64,000 nucleotides of DNA from Sphingomonas sp. PAMC 26621 (GTDB lineage Bacteria > Pseudomonadota > Alphaproteobacteria > Sphingomonadales > Sphingomonadaceae), in the NCBI RefSeq assembly GCF_000251145.1, contig NZ_AIDW01000018.1:48925-112924 (forward strand). The letters run 5' to 3'. Both the position numbers and the translations under genes were made by a program. Below are positions 20,703 through 30,318 of the stretch, piece by piece (the first letter of the stretch is position 1; every line of letters begins with the position of its first letter). A model generated the notes under the pieces. That model was not told the DNA's origin. It worked only from the letters and a program-made list of their open reading frames with translations, and ran no database searches.

Positions 20703-20876
20703 TCAGGACGGACTCGAATTCATAACCTGCTGCCAAATCAGGACGACCAGCACGAGCCCCGCAAAGATCGCTGCCCACATCAGCGCGAGCTTCACCACCG
20801 TGCTGACCGGAAGCCGCCGCGACGCAAGCGCCGCGATCGGCAGAATCAGGCACAACGCAGTGACGAACGCGCTCAT
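20703..20876 (-). CDS. Small two-helix membrane protein (57 aa)
   Basis: Starts MSAFVTALCLILPIAALASR and ends IWQQVMNSSPS. There is one hydrophobic helix at residues 4-18, a short RR-containing loop, and a second helix at about 29-48. Its ATG overlaps the stop of the upstream metallo-hydrolase gene (ATGA), which argues for real translation. Function is unknown. It sits between the metallo-hydrolase and mazG genes on the same strand. Confidence 0.65.
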   Translation of the reverse strand: MSAFVTALCLILPIAALASRRLPVSTVVKLALMWAAIFAGLVLVVLIWQQVMNSSPS

Positions 20877-21637
20877 GCTTCCAGCACCAGCCCGTCATAG
20901 CCCGGCTCGACCCCGTCCGGCAGGTCGCGCACCAAAGTCCCATAGTCCATCGACTGGTCCATGTGCGTCAGCGCGACACGCCCTGGCTGCAATCGCTCGA
21001 CCCAGCCCAGCGCCATTGCCAGATCGGGATGCGACGGATGCGGCCGCTCGCGCAACGCGTCTACCACCCAGACGTCCAGGCCGGTGTACAGCCGCGCCAT
21101 ATCCTCGGTCATCCCGCTGAGGTCGGTCGCATAGCCGATGACGCCGCCTTCCCCCTCGAACCGCAAACCGGCGGATTGGGTGCCGCCATGCGGTTGGTCC
21201 GCAACCCGGACGGTAATGTCTCCGATGACAATCGAATCCGGCAGATCCTCGATCGACGCGACCTTTGGATATCCGTTCAGCCCGCTGAAAACATAGCCGA
21301 ACCTGCCGAGCAACCGCGCCTTGAGCGCCGGGCGCGCGATCCCGCGCACCGGTCGGCCGAGCGCGTGGAAGACCTGCCGCAGGTCATCGATGCCATGCGT
21401 GTGGTCGGCGTGGTCATGAGTCCAGATCACCGCGTCGAACGTCGAAACGTCGGCGGCGAGCAACTGCTCGCGCATGTCCGGGCCGGTATCGACCAGGATC
21501 CGCGTCGTCGCAGTCTCGATCAGTACGGACGCACGCGTCCGCCGGTTCCGCGGGTTGGTCGGGTCGCACGCGCCCCAGTCATTGCCGATCCGCGGGACGC
21601 CCGAGGACGTTCCCGAACCGAGGATCCGCAGCCTCAT
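20873..21637 (-). CDS. Metallo-beta-lactamase-fold hydrolase (PhnP-like)
   Basis: A 254-residue MBL-fold protein opening RLRILGSGTSSGVPRIGNDW, characteristic of the PhnP/phosphoribosyl cyclic phosphodiesterase-like subgroup. Metal ligands are THDHADH, with further His/Asp in GYATDLSGM and LTHMDQSMDYG. The substrate is unknown. No phosphonate genes are nearby, so a general cyclic phosphodiesterase role is only a guess. Its start overlaps the tatD stop, forming a metG-tatD-MBL operon. Confidence 0.85.
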   Translation of the reverse strand: MRLRILGSGTSSGVPRIGNDWGACDPTNPRNRRTRASVLIETATTRILVDTGPDMREQLLAADVSTFDAVIWTHDHADHTHGIDDLRQVFHALGRPVRGIARPALKARLLGRFGYVFSGLNGYPKVASIEDLPDSIVIGDITVRVADQPHGGTQSAGLRFEGEGGVIGYATDLSGMTEDMARLYTGLDVWVVDALRERPHPSHPDLAMALGWVERLQPGRVALTHMDQSMDYGTLVRDLPDGVEPGYDGLVLEA

Positions 21638-22409
21638 GCGCGCGTCTTGGCGAACAGGGTGTGGAAGTTCTCGCGCGTTGCCGACGAGAGCGTCTCGATC
21701 GATTCGCCCCGCAGATCTGCCAGAAACGCTGCGGTATCCGCGACGAAGGCGGGTTCGCCGGTCTTGCCGCGGTTCGGCACGGGTGCGAGGAATGGCGAAT
21801 CGGTCTCGATCAACAGCCGGTCGAGCGGCAGGCGCGCGGCGGTCTCCTGCAAGTCCTTCGCGTTTTGAACGTCACGATCCCCGAGATCGAGATATAGAAG
21901 CCGAGGTCCAGCGCGATATCGGCGAACGCGCCGCTCGCGGTGAAGCAATGGATCACCCCCGGAAAGGCCCCCTGCTCCAGTTCCTCGCGCAGGATCAGCG
22001 CGGTATCCTCCTCGGCGTCGCGGGTGTGGACGACGATCGGCAATTGCGTCGCCCGGCAGGCCGCGAGATGCGCGCGGAAACTTGCCTGTTGTCGCTCACG
22101 GTCGCTGTGGTCGTAGAAATAGTCGAGCCCGCTCTCGCCGATCCCGACGACGCGCGGATGCTGCGCGCGCTCGATCAACCGCGCGGTGCCGACGTCGGGA
22201 TGCTGGTCGGCCTCGTGCGGGTGGATGCCGACGGTCGCCCACACGTCCGGCTCGCGCTCGGCGGTGGCGAGCACCGCGTCCCATTCGCTTTCACGCGTCG
22301 CGATGTTGAGCATCGCCTCGACGCCGCGCGCACGGGCGCGAGCGAGCACCTCGCCCTGATGTTCGGCGAGGCCCTTGTAGTTGAGGTGGCAATGACTGTC
22401 GGCGAACAT
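21634..22409 (-). pseudogene. tatD: TatD-family deoxyribonuclease, single-base frameshift
   Basis: TIM-barrel metal-dependent DNase/tRNA-processing enzyme. The first 190 residues (DSHCHL, GESGLDYFYDHS, VVHTRDAEED, IHCFTAS, GIVTFK) are normal; then the frame shifts, and NAKDLQETAARL, LLIETDSPFLAP and the remainder to 21634 lie in the adjacent frame. One T missing from the TTTT run at 21863-21866 explains it (GTTTTGAAC for GTTTTTGAAC). All metal ligands are present across the two frames. Total length after repair is about 258 residues. It is immediately downstream of metG. Confidence 0.88.
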
Positions 22410-23948
22410 TTACGCCTCCGCCGGGGCTTCGAGCCGTGGGAAAACCCCGCTCGGCGCGGGCAGCGTCAGCCCGGACGCAAGCGGATGGCCGAGCGCCTCG
22501 AAGCTGCGCGCATCGGAGGACTGCGCGAGCAGGTCGAGGAGCTTGTCCGCGCCGCCCGGGATCGCCCAGCGCGCGAGGATCGCGATCCGGCGGATCGCGT
22601 CGGCGGCATGATACAGGATCGTGTCGGCGCGGGCGGGATCGGTCTTGCGGACGCTCCACGGGGCCTGGTCCGCGAAATACTGGTTGGCGTCGCGCGCGGC
22701 GGACCAGACCGAATCCAGCGCAGTGTGGAGCGCAAGATCCTTCATCGCGTCATGCAGACCGCGTTCGGCCGCGGCAACGCTGTCGGCAAGCGCGGTCTCC
22801 GCTTCGGTCGCTGCGCCCGCGTCCGGTACGACGCCGTTGCACGCCTTGGCGATGATCGACAGGCAACGCTGCGCGAGATTGCCAAGATTGTTGGCGAGAT
22901 CGGCGTTGCACCGCGTGACGATCGCTTCCTCGGAATAGCTGCCGTCCTGCCCGAAGCTGACCTCGCGGAGCAGGAAGTAACGGAGCGCATCGACCCCGAA
23001 ATGCTCGACCAACGCCATCGGATCGGTGACGTTGCCGAGCGACTTCGACATCTTCTCGCCACGGTTGAGCAGGAAGCCGTGCCCGAACACCGCACGCGGC
23101 AGCGGAATGTTCGCACTCATCAGGAACGCCGGCCAGTAAACGGCATGGAAACGCACGATATCCTTGCCGATGATGTGAAGCTGCGCCGGCCAGAACGTCT
23201 CGTACAGTTCGAGATCGTCGGGATAGCCGACCCCGGTCAGATAATTGGTCAGCGCGTCGACCCAGACGTACATGACATGCCCCGGGCTCCCCGGAACCGG
23301 CACGCCCCAGTCGAAGCTGGTACGCGAGACCGACAGGTCGGACAGGCCACCCTCGACGAACCGCAGAATTTCGTTGCGGCGTGCCTCGGGGCGGATGAAA
23401 TCGGGGTTGGCTTCGAAAAAATCGAGCAGGGGCTGCTGGTATTTCGACAGGCGGAAGAACCAGGTCTCCTCGGCGGTCCATTCGACCGGGGTGCCCTGCG
23501 GCGAGAGCTTTGCGCCCCCTTCCCCCTCGACCAGTTCCTTCTCGTCGTAGAACGCCTCGTCGCGAACCGAATACCAGCCCTCGTAGCGATCGAGATACAG
23601 GTCGCCCGCAGCTTCGATCGCCCGCCAGATCGCCTGGCTGGCGCGATAATGATCCTCGTCGCTGGTCCTGATGAACCGATCGTAGGAAATATCGAGTGCG
23701 TCGGCCATCTGCTTGAAATAGCCGCTCATTTCGTCCGCGAGCGCGCGCGGGGTCAGGTCGCGCTTGCGCGATTCCTGGACCATCTTGAGCCCGTGCTCGT
23801 CGGTGCCGGTCTGAAAGCGGACCTCGCGGCCGAGCTGGCGCTGGTAGCGCGCGATCGCATCGGTCGCGATTGCCTCATAAGCGTGCCCGATATGCGGGCG
23901 GCCATTGGGGTAGCTGATTGCGGTGGTGATATAAAAGGGATCGGCCAT
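22410..23948 (-). CDS. metG: Methionine--tRNA ligase
   Basis: Class I synthetase of 512 residues. The HIGH motif is HIGHAYEA, the KMSKS loop is KMSKSLGNV, and WFFRLSKYQQPLL and the anticodon-binding helices (NLGNLAQRCL) are conserved. It lacks the C-terminal EMAP-like dimerisation domain and the multi-Cys zinc knuckle, matching the short alphaproteobacterial type. The start is ATG 23948 (MADPFYITTAISYPNGRP). It is downstream of tmk-holB, a conserved order. Confidence 0.96.
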   Translation of the reverse strand: MADPFYITTAISYPNGRPHIGHAYEAIATDAIARYQRQLGREVRFQTGTDEHGLKMVQESRKRDLTPRALADEMSGYFKQMADALDISYDRFIRTSDEDHYRASQAIWRAIEAAGDLYLDRYEGWYSVRDEAFYDEKELVEGEGGAKLSPQGTPVEWTAEETWFFRLSKYQQPLLDFFEANPDFIRPEARRNEILRFVEGGLSDLSVSRTSFDWGVPVPGSPGHVMYVWVDALTNYLTGVGYPDDLELYETFWPAQLHIIGKDIVRFHAVYWPAFLMSANIPLPRAVFGHGFLLNRGEKMSKSLGNVTDPMALVEHFGVDALRYFLLREVSFGQDGSYSEEAIVTRCNADLANNLGNLAQRCLSIIAKACNGVVPDAGAATEAETALADSVAAAERGLHDAMKDLALHTALDSVWSAARDANQYFADQAPWSVRKTDPARADTILYHAADAIRRIAILARWAIPGGADKLLDLLAQSSDARSFEALGHPLASGLTLPAPSGVFPRLEAPAEA

Positions 23949-23987
23949 CGCCGCCTCCTAGAGCAAGGCGCGCGTGAATTGAAGGCC

Positions 23988-24965
23988 TCAGGCGGCGAGC
24001 CGCGCGACGATCCCGGCCATTTCATACACCGTCGCCTGCACATCCAGCGTGAGCGCGCGTGCGCTTGCCGAGAGCGCGCGTGCGGCGTCGTAGCTTTCGA
24101 GCGCGGTGCGCAGTCGCTGCCCCTGTCGTGCCGGGGCTTCGGACGCGATGAAAGCCGGAGCACGGTCGAGGAACGCTTCGTAGCGGGGTTGCGCCGCCTT
24201 CAGCGCCAGCGCCTTGGCCAGTTTGCCCCGCCGCGCATTGGTCGGATCACCGTCGCGCGCGATCGCGGTCAGCGCCTCGTCAAGCGCGGCGAGATCGAGC
24301 CCGGCGAACCCCATCGCGCGGCCGGGCGACCCCTGTGCCACGCGAGTCAGCGCGGCAATCTCGCTTTCGTCCGCGGACGGCAGCAGCTCGCCGAGCACCG
24401 ACGTCATCGCGGCATCGCTCAACGGATCGAAGCGCAGCGTCCGGCAGCGCGAGCGGATCGTCGGCAGCAGCCGCCCCGGTGCATGGCTGACCAGCAGGAA
24501 GATCGTCCCCTGCGGGGGTTCCTCGAGGTTCTTGAGCAGCGCGTTCGAAGCGCCGGGCCGCTCGAGATCGTCCACCGCATCGATGATGACGACGCGACGA
24601 TCCGACATCGACGGTCGCGTCGCGAACATCGGGCCGAGCGCGCGGACCTGCGCGATCGGGATGCTCCGTGCGAGATCGAGCCCGGTCTTGTCGCCTTCCT
24701 TGGGCTGGCGAGTCAGCACGCGGTAGTCGGGGTGCGACCCGGCGGCGATCAGCGTCCGCGTCCGGTCGTTCTCCGGAACATCGAAGCCCGGCGGCAGGTC
24801 AGCCCCCGCGCCTTCCGCGAGCATCCGCACCGCCGCCGCGCGCGCGAAGCTGGCCTTGCCGATGCCCTCGGGTCCGGCGAACAACCACGCGTGGTGCAGC
24901 GCGCCGCTCCTGAGCGCGGCGGCAAAGGCTGCATGCGCCGGATCATTGCCGATCGGCAGCGTCAT
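23988..24965 (-). CDS. holB: DNA polymerase III subunit delta'
   Basis: A 325-residue clamp-loader component of the AAA+ family. A P-loop-like GPEGIGKASFARAAA, DDLERPGASNALLKNLEEPP and LLPTIRSRCRTLRF (sensor/SRC region) are visible. The start at 24965 overlaps the tmk stop (ATGA). The frame extends upstream antiphase to tmk, but homology begins here. It works with tau/gamma and delta to load the beta clamp. Confidence 0.92.
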   Translation of the reverse strand: MTLPIGNDPAHAAFAAALRSGALHHAWLFAGPEGIGKASFARAAAVRMLAEGAGADLPPGFDVPENDRTRTLIAAGSHPDYRVLTRQPKEGDKTGLDLARSIPIAQVRALGPMFATRPSMSDRRVVIIDAVDDLERPGASNALLKNLEEPPQGTIFLLVSHAPGRLLPTIRSRCRTLRFDPLSDAAMTSVLGELLPSADESEIAALTRVAQGSPGRAMGFAGLDLAALDEALTAIARDGDPTNARRGKLAKALALKAAQPRYEAFLDRAPAFIASEAPARQGQRLRTALESYDAARALSASARALTLDVQATVYEMAGIVARLAA

Positions 24966-25594
24966 GGCAGCAAATCGGCGAGGTCGGCCAGGATCGCGGC
25001 GGAAACGGTCGCGATATCCGCGCTCGCGTCGATCATCCGGAACCGGTCGGGTTCGTGCTCGGCGAACCGGCGGAATGCGGTGGCGACGTCGGCATGAAAC
25101 GCCGCCCCCCGCGCCGCGAACCGATCCGCCGCCGCGCCGTCGCGGACTGCCGCCCGCTCGCGACCTTCTTCTGGCGTCAGTTCGAGCACGAACGTGCGAT
25201 CCGGCAGCAGCCCGCGCGACCCGAAGCCATGCAGCGCGAGGATCTCGGCGTCGTCGATCCCGCCCGCAAGCCCCTGATACGCCCGGCTGCTGTCGAGATA
25301 GCGGTCGCAGATCACCCAGCGCCCCGCGCCGATCGCCGGGCGGATCGTCTTCTCGACATGGTCGGCGCGCGCGGCGGCGAACAGCAACGCCTCGCTGTGC
25401 GCGCTCCACCGCGTCACCGCGCCTTCCATCAACAGGCTGCGGATCGCCTCCGCCCCCTCGCTCCCGCCGGGCTCGCGCGTGACGAGCGCATCGATCCCGC
25501 GCTCGGCGAGCGCCGCGGCGAGCAGGCGCGCCTGCGTCGACTTGCCTGCCCCCTCCCCGCCCTCGAGCGAGAGGAACCGTCCGGTCACCGCCAC
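24962..25594 (-). CDS. tmk: Thymidylate kinase
   Basis: A 210-residue dTMP kinase. The P-loop is EGGEGAGKSTQ, followed by the TREPGGSEGAEAIR DRX-type loop, CDRYLDSSRAYQG and a LID region (PEEGRERAAVR). It lies 4 bases after dacA on the same strand and overlaps holB, giving dacA-tmk-holB. Confidence 0.94.
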   Translation of the reverse strand: MAVTGRFLSLEGGEGAGKSTQARLLAAALAERGIDALVTREPGGSEGAEAIRSLLMEGAVTRWSAHSEALLFAAARADHVEKTIRPAIGAGRWVICDRYLDSSRAYQGLAGGIDDAEILALHGFGSRGLLPDRTFVLELTPEEGRERAAVRDGAAADRFAARGAAFHADVATAFRRFAEHEPDRFRMIDASADIATVSAAILADLADLLP

Positions 25595-25598
25595 CGTA

Positions 25599-26771
25599 TC
25601 AGCCGCCGAACAGGCTCATCAGGCCGGCCCAGGCGCGACCGAAGAAGCCTGCCTCGGCAACGTCGGTCGCCGCAACCAGCGGCAGGCGCTGCTGCGGCAT
25701 GTCCGGGGTCGAGACGACGAGATCGGCGATATGCTGCCCGGCCTTGATCGGTGCCTTGATCGGCCCCTGATACACGACCTTGAGCGTCATGTCGGCGGCG
25801 ACCCCGGCGGGGAGCGTCGCGGTCAGGTTGGTCGGCGCGACCAGCCCGACGGTGCGCGCGCTGCCCATCTGGACTTCGGCGGTCTCGACCTGCTTGCCCT
25901 TGGCAACGATCGGCTTGGCCTGCCACGCGCGGAAGCCCCAGTTGATGAACTTGACCGACTCATCCGAGCGCTGGCCCGAGCTGCCGAGGCCCGCCATCAC
26001 CATTACGAGGCGACGGCCGTTCTGCTCGGCCGAGCCGGTGAAGCCATAACCGGCTTCCTCGGTGTGCCCGGTCTTCAGCCCGTCCGCGCCCTGGACGCGG
26101 CCGAGCAACGGATCGCGGTTCGCCTGGTCGATCGGCTTGGCCCCGCCAAGCGTCTTGCCCCAGGTGAAGCTCGGGAGCGAATAGAAGCGCTTGTACAGCG
26201 TCGGGTGATGCTGGATCGTCGCGGCGGCGAGCTTGGCGAGATCCCGCGCGGTGACATAGGTCACGCCGCCATCGGGCCAGCCGTTCGATGTGCCGAAATG
26301 GCTGTTGTTCAGCCCGAGCTTCGCGCCCGCGCGGTTCATCCGCTCGGTGAAGGTCTGCTCGGTCCCGGAAATGCCTTCCGCCAGCACGACGCAGGCATCG
26401 TTGCCCGACAGCGTGACGATCCCCTTCAGCAAATTCTCGACGCTGACATTCTCGCCCGCCGACAGGAACATCGTCGAGCCCTGGCTATGCCATTTGCGCC
26501 ACGTCTCGGGCTGGACCTGGAAGGTCTGGTCGAGCTTGAGCTCACCCGACTTGATCATCTCGAACGCGACGTAGACCGTCATCATCTTGGCCATCGACGC
26601 GGGCGGCATCCGCCGGTCCGCGTCCTTCTCGTACAGCACCGCGCCCGACGACAGATCCGTCAGATAGGCGACCGGGGCCGGAGTCTGGAAATCGGGCTTG
26701 GCGAGCGCAGGCGTCGTCGCCGCAATCGCGATAATGGCGGTGGCGGCGGTCCAGTTCCAGCGGGATGACAT
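25599..26771 (-). CDS. dacA: D-alanyl-D-alanine carboxypeptidase (PBP5/6-like)
   Basis: A 390-residue low-molecular-mass PBP that trims terminal D-Ala from peptidoglycan stem peptides. Signal peptide MSSRWNW to ALA (about 24 residues), then catalytic S59-M-A-K62, the SGN motif (LSGNDA) and LKTGHTEEAG. The C-terminal beta-domain ends in a hydrophobic/amphipathic FFGRAWAGLMSLFGG, suitable for membrane anchoring. I chose ATG 26771 because the signal peptide begins there; the frame is open further upstream but is not homologous. Confidence 0.94.
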   Translation of the reverse strand: MSSRWNWTAATAIIAIAATTPALAKPDFQTPAPVAYLTDLSSGAVLYEKDADRRMPPASMAKMMTVYVAFEMIKSGELKLDQTFQVQPETWRKWHSQGSTMFLSAGENVSVENLLKGIVTLSGNDACVVLAEGISGTEQTFTERMNRAGAKLGLNNSHFGTSNGWPDGGVTYVTARDLAKLAAATIQHHPTLYKRFYSLPSFTWGKTLGGAKPIDQANRDPLLGRVQGADGLKTGHTEEAGYGFTGSAEQNGRRLVMVMAGLGSSGQRSDESVKFINWGFRAWQAKPIVAKGKQVETAEVQMGSARTVGLVAPTNLTATLPAGVAADMTLKVVYQGPIKAPIKAGQHIADLVVSTPDMPQQRLPLVAATDVAEAGFFGRAWAGLMSLFGG

Positions 26772-26790
26772 GATGTTGGCTCTCGTTCTT

Positions 26791-27582
26791 CTAGTTTGAA
26801 TGGAGAATGCGTGCGTCGCCATAGCCAGCCCGGGCAATGCCGTCACGCGCGCGCTTGGCGGATGCCGCATCCGCATAGGGCCCAAGCTGCACGCGGTACA
26901 GCCCGCCGCCCGGCAAAACCCGCCCGCCGAGCTTCTGCGCGAGCACGGTCGCACGTCGGGCCGAGGACAGCGCGACAACCTGGAGCATGAGCGTGCCGGT
27001 CGCGCGTTGGGGAGGCGGCGGCGTCCTGCGGATCGCGTGGCTGGTCGCCGCGGGTTTTGCCGATGGCGGTGTTGCCGAAGGGACGGTAACCGGCACGGTC
27101 GTCCCCCGAGCAACACTATTCCTTCCCGGCAAACGCCGGCGCAACGCCGCAAGCAACGCAGGCGGCGCGTCCAGCCGGGGCGCAACGCTCTTGCCCGCGA
27201 GCAGGATCGCCCGATCCTGCGCGTTCGGTGTCACCTCGCGAACGCGCAAGGCTGCACGGTCGCCAACGCCCAATTGCCGCGCCGCGCCCGGCGATAGTGC
27301 GACGACCGCCCCTTCCGCCGATCCGCCGAGCACCTGCGCGACGATCGTCCGCCCGGTGTCGAGCGCGGTCACTTCGACGAAGCTTCCCGCCGGAAGCGTC
27401 GGATGCCGTACTGCTATCATCGCAGACGCGAACGGCCCCTCGGGCAACGGCGCCATCGCGGCGGCATAGCCGACCGAATCGCTCGAAACCTCGCCCGAGG
27501 TCGCGCGCGGCCCGGCCCCGGCCGGAACAGGATCGACCTGTCCTGCCAGTGCCAGCAGCACGAGCGCACCCCCGAGGCTCAT
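26791..27582 (-). CDS. RlpA-like DPBB protein with C-terminal SPOR domain
   Basis: A 263-residue envelope protein. After an N-terminal hydrophobic segment (MSLGGALVLLALAG) comes a double-psi beta-barrel-like region (HPTLPAGSFVEVTALDTGRT, VALSPGAARQLGV), a Pro/Ser/Thr-rich linker, and a SPOR domain (LMLQVVALSSARRATVLAQKL to GLYRVQLGPYADAASAKRA), which binds denuded glycans at septa. It resembles RlpA, whose Pseudomonas member is a lytic transglycosylase. Catalytic competence is not shown. The start at 27582 is one base after the mltB stop, and dacA follows, forming a wall-remodelling cluster. Confidence 0.82.
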   Translation of the reverse strand: MSLGGALVLLALAGQVDPVPAGAGPRATSGEVSSDSVGYAAAMAPLPEGPFASAMIAVRHPTLPAGSFVEVTALDTGRTIVAQVLGGSAEGAVVALSPGAARQLGVGDRAALRVREVTPNAQDRAILLAGKSVAPRLDAPPALLAALRRRLPGRNSVARGTTVPVTVPSATPPSAKPAATSHAIRRTPPPPQRATGTLMLQVVALSSARRATVLAQKLGGRVLPGGGLYRVQLGPYADAASAKRARDGIARAGYGDARILHSN

Positions 27583-27583
27583 C

Positions 27584-28630
27584 TCACCGCTCCACGGCGT
27601 CAGCAAGCAAGCCCACCGACAATGCGTAGAAGTTGGAGCAGTTGTAATCGAGGATCACGCGGTAATTGCCGGTGAGCAGATAGGCGGTCTGCCCCGGGCC
27701 ATCGGGTTCGATCAGCGTCGCCAGCACGCGATCACCCGGCCAGCCACGCGCCTGCGGGACCAGCCCGAGCGCGCGCCATTCGGCCATCGTCTTCCACGCG
27801 CTGTGCCGCTGGAACACCCGCGGGCAGCGCGGCGAGACCAGCCGCGTCGTCAACTGGCTGCGGTCGAACGCCATCGGGACCGCGACGGCCAAGCCCCACG
27901 GCTCGCCCGGTCGCCAGCCCGCGTTGTTGAAATAATTGCCGATCGACGCAAGCGTGTCCGCACTGCTCGTCCAGATATCCGCGCGGCCGTCGCCATCGCC
28001 GTCGCGCGCGAGGCGCAGATACACGGAGGGCAGGAACTGCGGCCCGCCGGTCGCGCCCGCCCAGCTGCCGACGAGCTGCGAGCGCGGGACGCCGCGGTCC
28101 ATCATCTGCAACGTCGCTATGAATTCATCCGCGAACAGGTCGCGCCGTCGCCCTTCGTAGGCCAGCGTGGCGAGCGCACGCGGCAGATCGAACCCGCCCA
28201 TCACCCGGCCGTAGCTCGTCTCGTGCCCCCAGATCGCGACCATGATCGATTCGGGGACGCCGGTCTGCTGCTCGATACGCTGCAGCCGTCCGCGTTCGGA
28301 AACATAGGCGGCCTGCCCGCGTGAGATGATCGCCGCGCCGACATGTTGCGCCTGATACGGCGCGAAGTTCGGGATCGCCGCGATGGAGGGCCCGCCCGGC
28401 TGCTGCCGATCAAGCTCGATCACGCGCTGGTTGAGCGTCAGCGTCGGGAGCACCGCATCCAGCGTCGCCCGACTGACCCCGCGCGTCGCCGCCTGCGCCC
28501 GAAGCGTTGTCAGATAGGTCTGAAATCCGGCGTCATCCTGCGCACTCGCAGCCCCGCCAATCGATACGCAGGCGAGGATCCCAGCGATACCGCCCGCGAT
28601 CCGCGCCCAAGTTTTACTGTTACCCCGCAT
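27584..28630 (-). CDS. mltB: Membrane-bound-type lytic murein transglycosylase B
   Basis: A 348-residue GH103 enzyme cleaving MurNAc-GlcNAc bonds to 1,6-anhydroMurNAc. Signal peptide to SAQDD; catalytic Glu in IWGHETSYGRVMG; conserved RRDLFADEFIATLQ, GSWAGATGGPQFLPS and DGDGRADIW. No lipobox Cys is seen, so it is probably soluble in the periplasm. The start is ATG 28630; upstream in-frame ATGs give no signal peptide. It is the first gene of mltB-rlpA-dacA-tmk-holB. Confidence 0.92.
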   Translation of the reverse strand: MRGNSKTWARIAGGIAGILACVSIGGAASAQDDAGFQTYLTTLRAQAATRGVSRATLDAVLPTLTLNQRVIELDRQQPGGPSIAAIPNFAPYQAQHVGAAIISRGQAAYVSERGRLQRIEQQTGVPESIMVAIWGHETSYGRVMGGFDLPRALATLAYEGRRRDLFADEFIATLQMMDRGVPRSQLVGSWAGATGGPQFLPSVYLRLARDGDGDGRADIWTSSADTLASIGNYFNNAGWRPGEPWGLAVAVPMAFDRSQLTTRLVSPRCPRVFQRHSAWKTMAEWRALGLVPQARGWPGDRVLATLIEPDGPGQTAYLLTGNYRVILDYNCSNFYALSVGLLADAVER

Positions 28631-28724
28631 GCCATCGACCTTGGCACAGCCCGCTTTCCGCATGAAGCCCCAAAGCCCGTGCCTCTTGCACAAATCGCCA
28701 GACGCTGGCTAAGCGGGGGCGAAC

Positions 28725-28814
28725 GGAAGAGTGGCCGAGTGGTTTAAGGCAACGGTCTTGAAAACCGTCGTGGGTGCAAGCTCACCGTGGGTTCGAATCC
28801 CACCTCTTCCGCCA
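28725..28814 (+). tRNA. tRNA-Ser (anticodon TGA)
   Basis: A 90-base class II tRNA with acceptor GGAAGAG/CTCTTCC, encoded CCA, D-arm GCCGAGTGGTTTAAGGC, anticodon loop TCTTGAAAA (TGA) and a long variable arm (TCGTGGGTGCAAGCTCACCG), T-loop TTCGAAT. Its 3' end (28801-28814) is the attachment core of the adjoining integrated element. Confidence 0.95.
28801..28814 (+). repeat. attL core direct repeat within tRNA-Ser
   Basis: CACCTCTTCCGCCA, the tRNA 3' end with CCA, is identical to 32656-32669. This is the usual target of tRNA-specific tyrosine integrases. Confidence 0.8.
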
Positions 28815-28919
28815 AAATCCCATTTCAGCGCAGCCCAAACAATCCCTAACCCTAGCAAAACTGCGGGTTTTCGGCTATAGCTACTCCCGACCAATCCCGA
28901 TCTGTTCCATCCCAGCGCC

Positions 28920-28970
28920 GGGGTATCGTGGGCACAATTCGGGGTACCGGAATATGGGAGTCGGGGTACC
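28920..28970. repeat. GGGGTA(C/T) repeats next to attL
   Basis: GGGGTAT at 28920, GGGGTACC at 28941 and GGGGTACC at 28963 are spaced 21-22 bases apart, the last abutting the integrase ATG. The same motif occurs near attR, suggesting integrase arm-binding sites that could also autoregulate the gene. Confidence 0.55.
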
Positions 28971-30271
28971 ATGCTTACAGATGCCGCAGTTAAGAACGCG
29001 GAACCGCGCGAGAAGCCGTACAAGATTGCCGACTCGGGTGGGCTCTTCCTCTACGTCGCGCCAACCGGCCTGAAATCCTGGCGCATGAAGTTCCAGATGC
29101 TCGGTAAAGAGAAGCTGCTCACGTTTGGCCCCTACCCCGACATCAAACTTTCGAAGGCGCGCGAAAAGCGTGACGAAGCGCGACGGATGATCCGCGAGCA
29201 TATCGACCCCTCGGGGGCGCGGAAGAGAGCGCAGGATGCACGGGAGCAAGAGCAGGTCGAGCTTTCCAAGCTGGTAACGTTCGAGCAGTCGGCCCGGCGC
29301 TGGTACGATCTGCAGAAAGGCCGGTGGGCACCGGTGCATGCTGACGACGTCATCACCAGCCTTGAGCGCGATGTGTTCCCCGCGATCGGGGCAATGCCGC
29401 TGGCCTCGGTCACCGCGCCGATCGTCCTGAAGGCGCTGCGTGTGGTTGAAGATCGCGGTGCGATTGAAACCGCAAAGAGGTTGCGTCAGCGCATATCCGC
29501 GGTTTACGCCTACTCGATCTCCGAAGGCATTGTTGAGAACGATCCGTCTGCGGTGGTTGGCAAGGCTCTGAAGCCCTTGCCCAAGAAGGGCCGCCAGCCG
29601 GCGCTGGTCGACATTGACGAAGCGCGTGGCGTGCTGGTCGCGGCCGAGGCGTCTGGCGCGTCACCGATCACCAAGCTTGCGTCGCGGCTACTCGCGCTGA
29701 CGCAGTCCCGGCCAGGCATGGTCCGCAGCGCGACCTGGTCAGAGTTCGAAGGGGTCGACTTCACGGGCGAACAGTTCGGGCCGTTCCTGCCGATCTGGCG
29801 TGTGCCGGCGGACCGGATGAAGCTGGCGCTCGACCTGAAGGAAGAGCTAGCGTTCGAGCATATCATCCCCCTGTCCTGGCAGGCGGTCGACGTGCTCCTA
29901 GCTGTTCATCGACTGACCGGCCGCAACCGTTTCGTCTTTCCCGGCCAGCGACATAGCCATCGTCCGCTGAGCGAGAATGCGATCGGCTACCTTTATAACC
30001 GGGTGGGGTATCACGGCCGGCATGTACCCCATGGCTGGCGTTCGTCGTTCTCGACGGTGATGAACGCGCTAGCGGTACGGCGAAAGACAACTGAGGATGC
30101 TGCGATCGTGGAACTGATGCTCGCACACGTCCCGGAAAACCGGGTCAAAGCAGCATACGATCGTGCCGGGCATATGGAGCGGCGGCGGAGCTCAGTCAGG
30201 AATGGTCGAACATGCTGACGAAGGGGATTTCGCCCGCGAACGATTTGCTCGGTGGCGGCCGACGAAATTAG
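28971..30271 (+). pseudogene. P4-type tyrosine integrase (DUF4102), frameshifted at the 3' end
   Basis: Site-specific recombinase of about 430 residues after repair. N-terminal DUF4102 arm-binding domain (LTDAAVKNAEPREKPYKIADSGGLFLYV), SAM-like core-binding domain, then the catalytic domain with Arg in SRPGMVRSATW, HGWRSSFST (HxxR) and nucleophile Tyr in VKAAYDRAGHMERRR. After ERRR the annotated frame ends at 30218 (SSVRNGRTC); adding one G in the GG run at 30187-30188 gives ELSQEWSNMLTKGI and a stop at 30269-30271. All catalytic residues precede the break, so activity may survive either way. It sits directly downstream of tRNA-Ser. Confidence 0.88.
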
Positions 30272-30318
30272 AAGATGGCCGCTCTAGGAGCTAACTTGTC
30301 AGGCAGTGCTGACGTCAA

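Noticed and set aside
21474..25097. 1207-codon plus-strand frame opposite tatD, metG and holB
   Set aside because: It spans several well-conserved genes on the other strand and its translation is low-complexity Arg/Glu/Leu sequence typical of antisense GC-rich DNA.
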